This document shows, in pieces, positions 1 to 7,889 of a stretch of 24,973 nt of DNA; position 1 is the stretch's first letter, and each line of letters starts with the position of its first letter. Position numbers and translations under genes: made by a program. The notes below the pieces were generated by a model. That model searched no databases. It worked only from the letters and a program-made list of their open reading frames with translations, and was not told where the DNA came from. Source of the DNA: Lachnospiraceae bacterium (GTDB lineage: Bacteria > Bacillota_A > Clostridia > Lachnospirales > Lachnospiraceae). The stretch spans positions 1 through 24,973 of the forward strand of contig JAGAES010000125.1 in NCBI GenBank assembly GCA_017613055.1, given 5' to 3'.

Positions 1-2
1 AG

Positions 3-692
3 AAGAGCCAGGTATTCTCGACCGCAGCCGATAACCAGACCGCGGTTGACATCAACGTTGTACAGGGCGAGCGTCAGTTTGCAAGAGACAACAAGAGCCT
101 CGGTCAGTTCCGTCTTGACGGAATTCCGCCGGCAAGAAGAGGCGTTCCCCAGATTGAAGTCACATTTGATATCGATGCGAACGGTATCGTAAACGTATCC
201 GCAAAGGATCTCGGAACGGGCCGCGAGCAGCACATCACGATTACCGCAGGTTCGAACCTGTCCGATGACGAAATCGAGCGCGCCGTTAAGGAAGCCGCCG
301 AGTATGAGGCGCAGGATAAGAAGCGTAAGGAAGGCGTTGAGGTTCGTAACGAAGCCGATTCGCTTGTATTCCAGACCGAGAAGGCCATGGAAGAAGTCGG
401 CGATAAGCTCGATGCTTCTTTGAAGGCTACCGTTGACGAAGATCTTGCACGGCTTAAAGAACTCGTTCAGAAGACGAATCCGGAAGTAATGAGCGACGGC
501 GAGATTGAAGACATCAAGGCTGCCAAGGAGAAACTTCTGAATTCCGCTCAGCAGCTGTTTTCTAAGATGTACGAGCAGGCACAGGCCGCACAGGGCGGAC
601 AGGGTCCCGACATGAGCGGTTTCACCGGCGGAAACAGCGGAAACGGCGGCAATGACGACAACGTTGTTGACGGCGACTATCGTGAGATTTAA
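3..692 (+). CDS. dnaK: Chaperone protein DnaK (Hsp70), C-terminal part only
   Basis: DnaK is the ATP-driven cytosolic Hsp70 chaperone. It binds exposed hydrophobic peptides and works with DnaJ and GrpE. The window opens inside the gene, in frame from base 3, and shows the last 229 residues. These begin in the substrate-binding beta domain ([16 protein letters not shown], then [36 protein letters not shown]), followed by the helical lid and a glycine-rich tail ending in [12 protein letters not shown]. The conserved order of these blocks leaves little doubt about the family. The ATPase domain lies upstream, outside the window. The stop codon is 85 bases before dnaJ, and a hairpin sits between the two. 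No frameshift is seen in the visible part. The upstream neighbours expected in this family (hrcA, grpE) cannot be checked here. Confidence 0.97.
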   Translation, partial: KSQVFSTAADNQTAVDINVVQGERQFARDNKSLGQFRLDGIPPARRGVPQIEVTFDIDANGIVNVSAKDLGTGREQHITITAGSNLSDDEIERAVKEAAEYEAQDKKRKEGVEVRNEADSLVFQTEKAMEEVGDKLDASLKATVDEDLARLKELVQKTNPEVMSDGEIEDIKAAKEKLLNSAQQLFSKMYEQAQAAQGGQGPDMSGFTGGNSGNGGNDDNVVDGDYREI

Positions 693-711
693 TCACAAAT
701 CTTGACAAACT

Positions 712-737
712 CAGGGCTGGCTTTGCGGTCAGCCCTG
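712..737 (+). terminator. dnaK-dnaJ intergenic hairpin, possible attenuator or processing site
   Basis: CAGGGCTG (712-719) and CAGCCCTG (730-737) form a perfect 8 bp stem around a 10-base loop. Only a short, interrupted T run follows, so it is a poor intrinsic terminator. It more likely lets some transcription through, or marks mRNA ends between dnaK and dnaJ. A weak promoter-like pair overlaps it: TTGCGG at 723-728, 17 bases, CATAAT at 746-751. Whether it ends, slows or restarts transcription is inference. Confidence 0.45.
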
Positions 738-777
738 TTGTGCGACATAATACGCGTTATACGGGAGAAATCCTTTT

Positions 778-1911
778 ATGGACCAGAAGAGAGATTATTA
801 CGAAGTGCTCGGCGTAGACAAGAGCGCTTCCGAAGAAGAATTGAAGAGAGCCTACCGGAAGGTGGCGAAGAAGTATCATCCGGACGCAAATCCGGGGGAT
901 AAAGAGGCGGAGATGAAGTTTAAGGAAGCCAATGAGGCTTATTCCGTCCTCGGCGACCCGGAGAAACGGCAGATGTACGACCAGTACGGCCATGCCGCGT
1001 TCGATCAAAGCGGCGGACCGGGCGGCGGTGCGTATGATTTCACCGGCAGCTTCTCCGACATTTTTGATATGTTCGGTTTCGGCGACATGTTCGGCGGCGG
1101 TGCCAGAAGAACCGGCCGTCAGAGCAATGCACCGAGAAGCGGTGCAAGCGTACGGACGAGCATCCGTATCACATTTGAGGAAGCCGTATTCGGCTGTGAG
1201 AAGGACCTGGAGCTTAATCTGAAGGATATCTGTAAGACCTGCGGAGGCAACGGAGCCAAGCCCGGAACAAGTCCGGAAACCTGTCCGCGATGTAAGGGAC
1301 AGGGTTCGATTATCTTTACGCAGCAGTCGATACTCGGCGTGATTCAGAACCAGAAGACCTGTCCGGACTGTAAAGGAACCGGTAAGATTATCAAAGAGAA
1401 ATGTAAAGACTGCTACGGAACCGGCTATGTGACGACCCGTAAGACAATCCGCGTATCCGTTCCGGCCGGTATTGATGAAGGCCAGAGCGTGCGCATTCCG
1501 AATATGGGTGAGCCCGGGATCAACGGCGGCGAGCGCGGCAGCCTTTTGGTTGACGTTATCGTATCAAGGCATCCGTTCCTGCAAAGAGACGGCTATGACC
1601 TGTATTCGACCGCGCCGATTTCGTTCGCACAGGCGGCACTGGGCGGCGATATCATCATCCCGACGATTGACGGTAACGTGATATACGAACTGAAGCCCGG
1701 CACGCAGACCGATACGAAGGTCCGTCTCCGTGGCAAGGGCGTTCCGCACATTCATCACGAATCCGAACGCGGCGACCATTACGTAACCTTAATCGTTCAG
1801 GTTCCGACCAAGCTTACGAACGAACAGAGAGACCTTCTGAAGGCGTTTAATGAGAGCATGGGCGGTAAGAACCCCGATGACGGTAAGAAAAAGAAATTCT
1901 TCGGCAAATAG
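778..1911 (+). CDS. dnaJ: Chaperone protein DnaJ (Hsp40)
   Basis: DnaJ is the co-chaperone that delivers unfolded protein to DnaK and stimulates its ATPase. The 377-residue product has the full class A (type I) layout. The J domain covers about residues 5-70 with the HPD motif at 34-36. A Gly/Phe-rich linker covers about 75-125. The zinc-binding domain spans about 152-216 with all four CxxCxGxG repeats ([32 protein letters not shown]). A C-terminal peptide-binding region and a Lys-rich tail follow. Length is typical. The ATG start has GGGAG ten bases upstream. It follows dnaK directly and is followed eight bases later by prmA, the order found in many Firmicutes, so cotranscription from the heat-shock operon is likely. 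Confidence 0.98.
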   Translation: MDQKRDYYEVLGVDKSASEEELKRAYRKVAKKYHPDANPGDKEAEMKFKEANEAYSVLGDPEKRQMYDQYGHAAFDQSGGPGGGAYDFTGSFSDIFDMFGFGDMFGGGARRTGRQSNAPRSGASVRTSIRITFEEAVFGCEKDLELNLKDICKTCGGNGAKPGTSPETCPRCKGQGSIIFTQQSILGVIQNQKTCPDCKGTGKIIKEKCKDCYGTGYVTTRKTIRVSVPAGIDEGQSVRIPNMGEPGINGGERGSLLVDVIVSRHPFLQRDGYDLYSTAPISFAQAALGGDIIIPTIDGNVIYELKPGTQTDTKVRLRGKGVPHIHHESERGDHYVTLIVQVPTKLTNEQRDLLKAFNESMGGKNPDDGKKKKFFGK

Positions 1912-1919
1912 GACAGCAT

Positions 1920-2909
1920 ATGAAGTGGAACGTAATCCGCATCCGTACAACCAATGACGCGACCGATTATATCGCGGGAATTCTGTTCGATCTCGGCTTT
2001 GACGGGATTGAAGTGACCGATACCCTTCAGCTTTCCGAGGCTGAGAAGAAGGCAATGTTCATTGATTTCCTTCCGGAACTCGATGAAACCGACCGGACGG
2101 CAGTCATCACGTGTTATACGGACGAATCGGAAGACCCGGTGGCTGCAATTGAAAGAATCCGGGATGAACTTAATGACTATCGTGAATTTCTTGACCCGGA
2201 TTCGGTAACCTTTGAGACCGGCATCACCGAGGATACGGACTGGATCAACAACTGGAAACAGTATTTCAAGTCGTTCTCGGTGGATGAAGATATCATCATT
2301 AAGCCTACATGGGAGCCGATGAAAGATTCGTATGATGCGAAGCTTGTTATCGAGATTGATCCGGGAACGGCGTTCGGTACCGGTTCGCATGAGACGACAA
2401 GACTTGCGATTGCAAACATGAAGAAGTTTCTGAAACCGGGCGACCGGCTCTTAGATATCGGTACCGGAAGCGGAATACTTTCGATTATCGGCATGAAACT
2501 CGGTGCCTCTAAGGCAATCGGAACCGATATCGATCCGATTGCGGTAAGAGTAGCGTGCGAAAACGCGGAAATCAACAGAATTCCGGTTTTTGACGGGGAA
2601 TTATCCGGGGTACCTGACGGGAGCGTCGCATTTTACGCAGGGAATATGCTCGACGACGAAGCGTTCTGTAAACCGTTTTCAGAAGAAAAATATCCGATAG
2701 TGGTTGCAAATATTCTCGCAGATGTTATTATACCATTAGCGCCTTTGGTGCGCCGTTTTCTTATGCCGGGCGGCGTGTTCGTCTGCTCGGGCATCATCAA
2801 TCTGATGGAAGAGAAAACCAAGAAAGCGCTTTCGGACCTCGGCTACGAGTTTCTTTCGGAAGAGCGAATGAACGACTGGGTAAGCTTCGCTGTGAGAATG
2901 CCCGGTTAA
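1920..2909 (+). CDS. prmA: Ribosomal protein L11 methyltransferase PrmA
   Basis: PrmA uses S-adenosylmethionine to trimethylate lysines and the N-terminus of ribosomal protein L11. The 329-residue product carries the N-terminal substrate-recognition domain (about 1-120) and a Rossmann methyltransferase domain. Visible motifs are PGTAFGTGSHETT before the SAM site, motif I LLDIGTGSGILS at residues 177-188, the acidic TDIDPIA loop, and NILADVI at 264-270 in the catalytic region. The start is ATG eight bases after dnaJ, with only a weak SD (AGGA) before it, so translation may be coupled to dnaJ. A position after dnaJ and before rsmE is the usual Firmicute arrangement and supports the call. Nothing looks truncated. 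Confidence 0.97.
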   Translation: MKWNVIRIRTTNDATDYIAGILFDLGFDGIEVTDTLQLSEAEKKAMFIDFLPELDETDRTAVITCYTDESEDPVAAIERIRDELNDYREFLDPDSVTFETGITEDTDWINNWKQYFKSFSVDEDIIIKPTWEPMKDSYDAKLVIEIDPGTAFGTGSHETTRLAIANMKKFLKPGDRLLDIGTGSGILSIIGMKLGASKAIGTDIDPIAVRVACENAEINRIPVFDGELSGVPDGSVAFYAGNMLDDEAFCKPFSEEKYPIVVANILADVIIPLAPLVRRFLMPGGVFVCSGIINLMEEKTKKALSDLGYEFLSEERMNDWVSFAVRMPG

Positions 2910-2921
2910 AAGGAGGCTTTC

Positions 2922-3671
2922 GTGCCAAGGTTTTATGTTGACCCTTCGAACATCTTCGGGGACCGGATGATCCTTGAAGGCGGAGAGTACAACCATTTAA
3001 AGAACGTCCTTCGTAAGCAGGTTGGAGACACCCTGCTTATTTGTGATGGCGAGGGGCATGAATACGACTGCAGGATTGCCGCCTATGAGAACGGAAACGT
3101 CATACTGAGCATAGAGGAAACCCGCGACGGGAATACCGAACTTAGTATTTCCATAACGCTGTATCAGGGACTTCCGAAGAAGGATAAGTTCGAATGGATT
3201 TTAGAGAAGGCCGTCGAACTCGGCGCAGTCCGGATTGTTCCGGTTGCGTGCGCCCGTTCCGTCGCCAAATGGGACGATCCCGCCCGGGAAGACAAAAAGC
3301 TGAAACGGTTCCAGGCGATTGCCGAAGCCGCGTCGAAGCAATGCGGCCGGGGTGTAATCCCCGAGGTCGGAAAAGCCGTATCGTTCGCGGAAGCAATCAA
3401 AGAAGCGAAACAATCGAACGATATCATTCTGTTTCCGTACGAGAACGCGGAAGGCATGAAAGCAACCGAAGAAGTGATCAAAAGCATCAGGCCCGGTCAA
3501 AAGATTGCCGTATTCATCGGACCCGAGGGAGGCTTTGCTCCGGAGGAAGTTACGCTCGCTAACGACTGCGGCGCGCAGATTCTCAGCCTCGGAAGAAGAA
3601 TTCTCAGGACCGAAACCGCTGCAATGACGATGCTTTCTTATCTTATGATTCAGGCAGAAACGTTGGGATAA
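2922..3671 (+). CDS. rsmE: 16S rRNA m3U1498 methyltransferase RsmE
   Basis: RsmE methylates N3 of U1498 in 16S rRNA of the small ribosomal subunit. The 249-residue product has an N-terminal PUA-like RNA-binding region (PRFYVDPSNIF through the NHLKNVLR segment) and a C-terminal SPOUT methyltransferase domain. The SPOUT knot motifs are visible: VFIGPEGGFAPEEV, then LSLGRRILRTETAAMTMLSY near the end. The start is GTG, set by a perfect AGGAGG at 2911-2916, five bases upstream. It lies 12 bases after prmA and four bases before the cysteine desulfurase, so it is very probably in the same transcript. Confidence 0.97.
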   Translation: MPRFYVDPSNIFGDRMILEGGEYNHLKNVLRKQVGDTLLICDGEGHEYDCRIAAYENGNVILSIEETRDGNTELSISITLYQGLPKKDKFEWILEKAVELGAVRIVPVACARSVAKWDDPAREDKKLKRFQAIAEAASKQCGRGVIPEVGKAVSFAEAIKEAKQSNDIILFPYENAEGMKATEEVIKSIRPGQKIAVFIGPEGGFAPEEVTLANDCGAQILSLGRRILRTETAAMTMLSYLMIQAETLG

Positions 3672-3675
3672 TTGT

Positions 3676-4866
3676 ATGAAAGAGATATATTTAGACAATG
3701 CCGCGACGACGCGTGCTTGCGAAGAAGCGGTTAAGGCAATGGAAAAGGTGCTTCGCGAGGACTACGGAAATCCTTCATCCCTGCACGGAAAGGGCATTCA
3801 GGCCGAACAGTACCTGAAGGAAGCAAGAAAGACGATAGCGAAGTCGTTAAAGTGTCAGGAAAAAGAGGTTATCTTTACATCAGGCGGAACCGAGTCGAAC
3901 AATCTTGCATTGAACGGTGCCGCTTTCGCTAAAATCCGGCGCGGTAAGCACATCATCTCGACGTGCATCGAACATGCATCGGTTTATAATCCGCTGATAT
4001 TTCTTGAAAAACAGGGCTTTGAAGTAACATACCTGCCGGTTGACCGAAACGGAATCGTTTCATTGGAAGCCTTGAAGGATGCGCTCCGGCCGGATACGAT
4101 TCTTGTTTCCGTGATGATGGTGAACAACGAAATCGGAGCGGTGGAACCGGTTTTTGAAATCGGAAAACTTTTGCATAACTATAACCCGGACATTCTTTTT
4201 CATGTCGACGCGATTCAGGCTTACGGAAAGATTCCTTTCACGCCTGCAGCCTGCAATATCGACCTGCTTTCGGTAAGCGGCCATAAGTTACAGGGACCTA
4301 AGGGAAGCGGTTTTTTGTATAAACGGGACAAGGTCCGCCTGATTCCCGAAATACTCGGCGGCGGTCAGGAAAGCGATATGCGTTCCGGTACGGAAAATGT
4401 GCCCGCAATCGCCGGGCTTTCGGAGGCCGTTAAGCGGTATTTCGCGAATCAGAACGATTTCCGCGAGCAGATGTATTCATGTAAAAAAGCATTCCTGACG
4501 GAGCTTGAAACGATGGATTTTGCGCATCCGAATGCGGTATACAAAGATGAAGTTAATCTGTCATCTGACGAACGGCTTCATAAGACCGCGCCGCATATCC
4601 TAAGCGTCAGTTTCGATTCTATACGAAGCGAAGTGCTTCTTCATGCTCTTGAAGATTACGGCATCTATGTATCGTCCGGGTCGGCCTGCTCGTCGAATCA
4701 TCCGGCTATCAGCGGAACGTTAAAGGCAATCGGAGTTTTGGATAAATACCTCGACAGTACGCTTCGGTTCAGTTTCAGTCCCGAAACGACAATCGAACAA
4801 ATCAAAGAAACATGCGTCGCGCTGCGGACACTCGTTCCGAAACTCAGTAAGTTTACCGTTCATTAA
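3676..4866 (+). CDS. Cysteine desulfurase, NifS/IscS family (class V aminotransferase)
   Basis: This PLP enzyme takes sulfur from L-cysteine, giving alanine and an enzyme-bound persulfide that feeds tRNA thiolation or Fe-S assembly. The 396-residue product begins with the family signature IYLDNAATT. It has TSGGTESNN, EHASV, NNEIGAVEP and HVDAIQAYGK. The PLP lysine is K204 in SGHKLQGPKG. The persulfide cysteine is C338 in SSGSACSS, on the short mobile loop of group I enzymes. It lies 10 bases before thiI, which needs exactly such a sulfur donor, so I infer it works with ThiI in 4-thiouridine synthesis. A role in general Fe-S assembly cannot be excluded, as no iscU or sufU is in view. The ATG has only a weak SD inside the end of rsmE. 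Confidence 0.95.
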   Translation: MKEIYLDNAATTRACEEAVKAMEKVLREDYGNPSSLHGKGIQAEQYLKEARKTIAKSLKCQEKEVIFTSGGTESNNLALNGAAFAKIRRGKHIISTCIEHASVYNPLIFLEKQGFEVTYLPVDRNGIVSLEALKDALRPDTILVSVMMVNNEIGAVEPVFEIGKLLHNYNPDILFHVDAIQAYGKIPFTPAACNIDLLSVSGHKLQGPKGSGFLYKRDKVRLIPEILGGGQESDMRSGTENVPAIAGLSEAVKRYFANQNDFREQMYSCKKAFLTELETMDFAHPNAVYKDEVNLSSDERLHKTAPHILSVSFDSIRSEVLLHALEDYGIYVSSGSACSSNHPAISGTLKAIGVLDKYLDSTLRFSFSPETTIEQIKETCVALRTLVPKLSKFTVH

Positions 4867-4876
4867 GGGGATACAG

Positions 4877-6061
4877 ATGGAATTTAAGTCTTTTTTGATT
4901 AAATATGCGGAAATCGGTTTAAAAGGCAAGAACCGGTCTTATTTTGAAGACTGTCTTGTGAACCAGATCCGGCAGAATCTCTCGACATTAGGCGAGTACA
5001 AGGTTACGAAAGAACAGGGCAGAATCTATGTGGACTGTCCGGACGGTTATGATTATGACGATACGGTTTCGTGCCTTTCGAAAATCTTCGGGATTGTAGG
5101 CTTTATGCCCGTAGTGGAAATCGCTTCGACCGATTGGCAGGATATCTGCGATATGACCGTCCGGTTTGTCGAAGAAACTTTTCCCGAGAAGAACTTCTCG
5201 TTTAAGATGTTTTGTAAACGTGGGGATAAGAGTTATCCGAAGACTTCTCCCGAAATTGCAGCTGATCTCGGCGGAGTTCTTCTGGAGCATTTCCCGGGAC
5301 TTTCGGTAGACGTTGTGAATCCGGAGAAAAGCATTACGGTTGAGGTCCGCAGCCACGCATACATCTATGCGGACGGCTATAAGGGCGTCGGCGGAATGCC
5401 GGTCGGCTGTAACGGTAAAGCGATGCTTCTTCTGTCCGGCGGAATCGACAGCCCGGTTGCCGGATATATGATAGCAAAACGGGGTGTCAGCATCGATGCG
5501 ACGTATTTTCACGCTCCGCCTTATACAAGTGAGAGAGCGAAACAGAAGGTAATCGACCTCGCGAAGCAGATTTCTGTTTATACGGGACCGATTAAGCTGA
5601 ACGTCGTCAACTTCACGGATATTCAGATGTATATTTACGAAACCTGTCCGCATGAGGAACTGACGATTCTGATGCGCCGCTATATGATGAGGATCGCCGA
5701 AGAAATCGCGAACCGAAGCAGCTGCCTTGCCCTGATTACCGGAGAAAGCGTCGGTCAGGTTGCAAGCCAGACGATGCAGAGCCTGATTTGTACGAATGTG
5801 GTATGCACGCTTCCGGTATACCGGCCTTTGATCGGGTTTGATAAGTCCGAAATAGTCGATATCTCGCAGAAAATAGGCACCTTTGAGACGAGCATACTTC
5901 CTTACGAAGACTGTTGTACGATTTATGTCGCCAAGCATCCTGTGACGAAGCCGATTCTTAAAGTAATCGAGCGAAGCGAACGGCTTCTTGCCGAGAAGAT
6001 TGATGAGATGGTACAAAAGGCCATAGAGGAACGCGAAGTTATAAGGATTAAACCGGAATAA
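4877..6061 (+). CDS. thiI: tRNA 4-thiouridine synthase ThiI, short form without rhodanese domain
   Basis: ThiI adenylates U8 of tRNA and exchanges the oxygen for sulfur, making 4-thiouridine. In some bacteria it also supplies sulfur for thiamine. The 394-residue product has the N-terminal ferredoxin-like and THUMP RNA-binding region (about 1-170) and a PP-loop ATPase with SGGIDSP starting at S187. It also has the family segments CPHEELTILMRRYMMRIAE, TGESVGQVASQT and EDCCTIYVAKHP. The protein stops soon after the ATPase domain, so the rhodanese domain of the E. coli protein is absent, as in Bacillus. Short ThiI proteins take sulfur directly from a partner desulfurase, here the gene just upstream. 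AAGGGG precedes the ATG. A strong hairpin begins just after the stop codon, closing the operon that starts at or before dnaK. Confidence 0.97.
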   Translation: MEFKSFLIKYAEIGLKGKNRSYFEDCLVNQIRQNLSTLGEYKVTKEQGRIYVDCPDGYDYDDTVSCLSKIFGIVGFMPVVEIASTDWQDICDMTVRFVEETFPEKNFSFKMFCKRGDKSYPKTSPEIAADLGGVLLEHFPGLSVDVVNPEKSITVEVRSHAYIYADGYKGVGGMPVGCNGKAMLLLSGGIDSPVAGYMIAKRGVSIDATYFHAPPYTSERAKQKVIDLAKQISVYTGPIKLNVVNFTDIQMYIYETCPHEELTILMRRYMMRIAEEIANRSSCLALITGESVGQVASQTMQSLICTNVVCTLPVYRPLIGFDKSEIVDISQKIGTFETSILPYEDCCTIYVAKHPVTKPILKVIERSERLLAEKIDEMVQKAIEEREVIRIKPE

Positions 6062-6091
6062 AAAAAGCAGGAGGGCAATGCCTCCTGCTTT
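6060..6091. terminator. Bidirectional intrinsic terminator between thiI and the HPr-like gene
   Basis: A perfect 11 bp stem, AAAGCAGGAGG (6064-6074) with CCTCCTGCTTT (6081-6091), closes a 6-base loop. On the - strand it is followed by a run of seven T (complement of A6060-6066), the classic intrinsic terminator for the HPr-like gene. On the + strand the T run is short, but the stem is strong and starts just after thiI ends, so it probably stops both convergent transcripts. Confidence 0.88.
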
Positions 6092-6106
6092 CCTGAATTA
6101 TCCTGT

Positions 6107-6349
6107 TTATTCTTCCTCTTCCGCGATATACGGCTTCAAAACATCAAGAATGTGGTCGATATCGTCCTCGTTATGGATGCCGAGCGTAATCGGCTTATTC
6201 AAATCGAGCGAGAAGATACCCATGATCGACTTCGCATCGATAACATAACGGCCCGAGATGAGGTCAAAGTCGGAATCGAACTTGGTAACGTCGTTTACGA
6301 AGTTCTTAACCTTGTCAATGGAGTTCAGACAGATAGTAACGGTTTTCAT
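6107..6349 (-). CDS. HPr-like domain protein lacking the phosphorylatable histidine
   Basis: The 80-residue protein resembles HPr of the phosphotransferase system over its whole length. HPr proper is phosphorylated on His15 by Enzyme I and on Ser46 by HPr kinase. Here the His15 region reads NSIDKVKNF, and Asp12 aligns where the histidine should be, so phosphotransfer looks impossible. The Ser46 region is well kept: AKSIMGIFSLDL, with Ser41 as the equivalent serine. I therefore infer a regulatory or binding role rather than sugar transport. The start at 6349 is preferred over an upstream in-frame ATG because AAGGGGG lies seven bases before it and the extra N-terminal residues are not HPr-like. 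It is monocistronic, with its own promoter and a strong terminator, and lies between + strand genes. The acidic tail AEEEE is another feature. Confidence 0.85.
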   Translation of the reverse strand: MKTVTICLNSIDKVKNFVNDVTKFDSDFDLISGRYVIDAKSIMGIFSLDLNKPITLGIHNEDDIDHILDVLKPYIAEEEE

Positions 6350-6379
6350 GCTATCGCCCCCTTTATATTTTCTGATTTC

Positions 6380-6407
6380 AGTGTAGCACGATTGCATAAA
6401 AAGTCAA
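6380..6407 (-). promoter_or_regulatory. Sigma-A type promoter for the HPr-like gene
   Basis: On the - strand TTGACT (6407-6402), 16 bases, then TACACT (6385-6380), preceded by TG one base upstream to give an extended -10. The predicted start near 6373 leaves a leader of about 24 bases holding the AAGGGGG ribosome site. The position and spacing fit well. Confidence 0.65.
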
Positions 6408-6433
6408 TAGATAAAAGAAATTAAGGACAAAAC

Positions 6434-7834
6434 ATGACGAATCATCTGATGACAAAAAAAGTTGCGTTTCTGACGCTCGGCTGCAAGGTAAACAGCTATG
6501 AAACCGAGGCCATCCGTTCGATATTCCGGGGTTACGGGGCAGTTGAAGTGCCTTTTACGAAAAATGCGGACGTTTATCTTATAAACACCTGCACCGTAAC
6601 GAACATTGCGGACCGGAAATCCCGTCAGATGCTTCACCGCGCCCGTAAGAATAACCCGGATGCCGTCGTTATCGCCACCGGCTGTTACGTGCAGGAATTC
6701 TTCCGGAATCATGAGGAAGACGACCTTGCGGATATCTATGTCGGGAACCGCCGAAAAGCGGAAATCGCCTCGATTCTGAATGCCTATTATGAAAAACTTC
6801 AGCATGGTGAAAAGCCCGAAAGATTCTATGTGAATGACGACAGCGAGCTTGGTAACTATGAAAACATGGATTCCGTAACGGCGGAAGAGCATGTCCGCGC
6901 CTATATGAAGATTCAGGACGGCTGCAACCAGTTCTGCAGTTACTGCATCATCCCGTTTGCAAGAGGCCGTATTGCGAGCCGTAACGAGGAAGAAATTTTG
7001 AAAGAGGCCCGATCGCTCGGAAAGGCAGGCTATAAGGAAATCGTCATTACCGGAATTCATCTTTCTTCTTTCGGCCTGGATCGGAAAAGCCTTCGGGAAC
7101 AGTCGGAGCTGAAAACGCTTGACGGATCGATGCCGTTAATCGATATTCTTACGAAACTGTCGGAAATCCCCGAAATCGAACGCATCCGGCTCGGGTCGCT
7201 CGAGCCCCGCATCGTTACGGATGCTTTCACTAAGGCTTTATCGGAGATTCCGAAGATCTGCCCGCATTTTCATCTTTCGCTTCAAAGCGGTTGCGATAAA
7301 ACGTTACGTGCGATGAACCGGAAGTACACAACGAAAGAGTTTTCCGAGTGTGTCAGACTGCTTCGGAAATGCTTCGATAATCCCGCGATTACAACCGATA
7401 TCATTACCGGATTCCCGGGTGAGACCGAGGAAGACTTCCTTGAGAGCATGGCATTTGCCGAAGCAACCGGGTTTTCGCAGATTCACGTATTTCCGTTTTC
7501 GAGAAGAAAGGGAACGGTTGCGGACCGGATGAAGGAGCAACTAAGCGAGGCTGTCAAAAAGGAACGCGCCGACCGGCTGATTAAAGCAGCCGAGCGTTTG
7601 AAAGAAGACTATTACCGGGCTTTCCTCGGAAAGGAAGCAGAGATTCTGGTGGAAACCGTTACCGAAGAAAACGGAATTCTCTTTGCGAAAGGGCACTCCG
7701 CAAGGTACGGGTGCTACCGTTTCCGGGTCGATTCCGACAGGTCCGGACAGGCGGTCACGGTAATCGGTACGGATATCACAACAGATTGTATTATTCAAGC
7801 AAAAATGGTTGATATTCTCCACAAAATAGAGTAA
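6434..7834 (+). CDS. mtaB: tRNA t6A37 methylthiotransferase MtaB
   Basis: MtaB is a radical-SAM enzyme that adds a methylthio group to C2 of N6-threonylcarbamoyladenosine at tRNA position 37, next to the anticodon. The 466-residue product has the N-terminal methylthiotransferase domain with its three Fe-S cysteines, C17 (LGCKVN), C53 (NTCTV) and C84 (TGCYV). The radical-SAM cluster motif CNQFCSYC has cysteines at 164, 168 and 171. Further motifs are SLQSGC and DIITGFPGE, and a C-terminal TRAM RNA-binding domain covers about the last 65 residues. LGCKVNxYE and the tryptophan-less CxxxCxYC surroundings fit MtaB better than MiaB or RimO. AAGGA lies six bases before the ATG at 6434. A second in-frame ATG at 6449 is possible. 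I found no convincing promoter of its own. Confidence 0.95.
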   Translation: MTNHLMTKKVAFLTLGCKVNSYETEAIRSIFRGYGAVEVPFTKNADVYLINTCTVTNIADRKSRQMLHRARKNNPDAVVIATGCYVQEFFRNHEEDDLADIYVGNRRKAEIASILNAYYEKLQHGEKPERFYVNDDSELGNYENMDSVTAEEHVRAYMKIQDGCNQFCSYCIIPFARGRIASRNEEEILKEARSLGKAGYKEIVITGIHLSSFGLDRKSLREQSELKTLDGSMPLIDILTKLSEIPEIERIRLGSLEPRIVTDAFTKALSEIPKICPHFHLSLQSGCDKTLRAMNRKYTTKEFSECVRLLRKCFDNPAITTDIITGFPGETEEDFLESMAFAEATGFSQIHVFPFSRRKGTVADRMKEQLSEAVKKERADRLIKAAERLKEDYYRAFLGKEAEILVETVTEENGILFAKGHSARYGCYRFRVDSDRSGQAVTVIGTDITTDCIIQAKMVDILHKIE

Positions 7835-7837
7835 AAT
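7809..7837 (+). promoter_or_regulatory. Sigma-A type promoter for the ireB-ruvX operon
   Basis: TTGATA (7809-7814), a 17-base spacer, and TAAAAT (7832-7837): five of six matches to consensus in each box with ideal spacing. It overlaps the last codons of mtaB. The predicted start near 7844 leaves a leader of about 45 bases that could fold a small hairpin (GATGC 7852-7856 with GCATC 7862-7866) before the ireB ribosome site. Confidence 0.72.
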
Positions 7838-7889
7838 AATCTGTAGTGTGTGATGCTATGCGCATCGCGTACCGATGAGGAGGAATATT

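Noticed and set aside
387..692. Apparent separate 101-residue protein
   Set aside because: It is an internal methionine in the dnaK frame, which is open from base 3. It is the C-terminal tail of DnaK.
702..707. TTGACA just after dnaK as a -35 box
   Set aside because: No -10 box occurs at 15-19 bases downstream; the CATAAT at 746 is 38 bases away.
4988..6016. Long open frame on the - strand (342 codons) across thiI
   Set aside because: It lies fully antisense to a well-supported thiI, has no ribosome site, and its translation matches no family I know. It is a by-product of codon bias on the other strand.
6404..7060. Open frame of 218 codons on the - strand over mtaB
   Set aside because: Antisense to conserved radical-SAM sequence, no recognisable domain, no SD. 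Shadow of mtaB.
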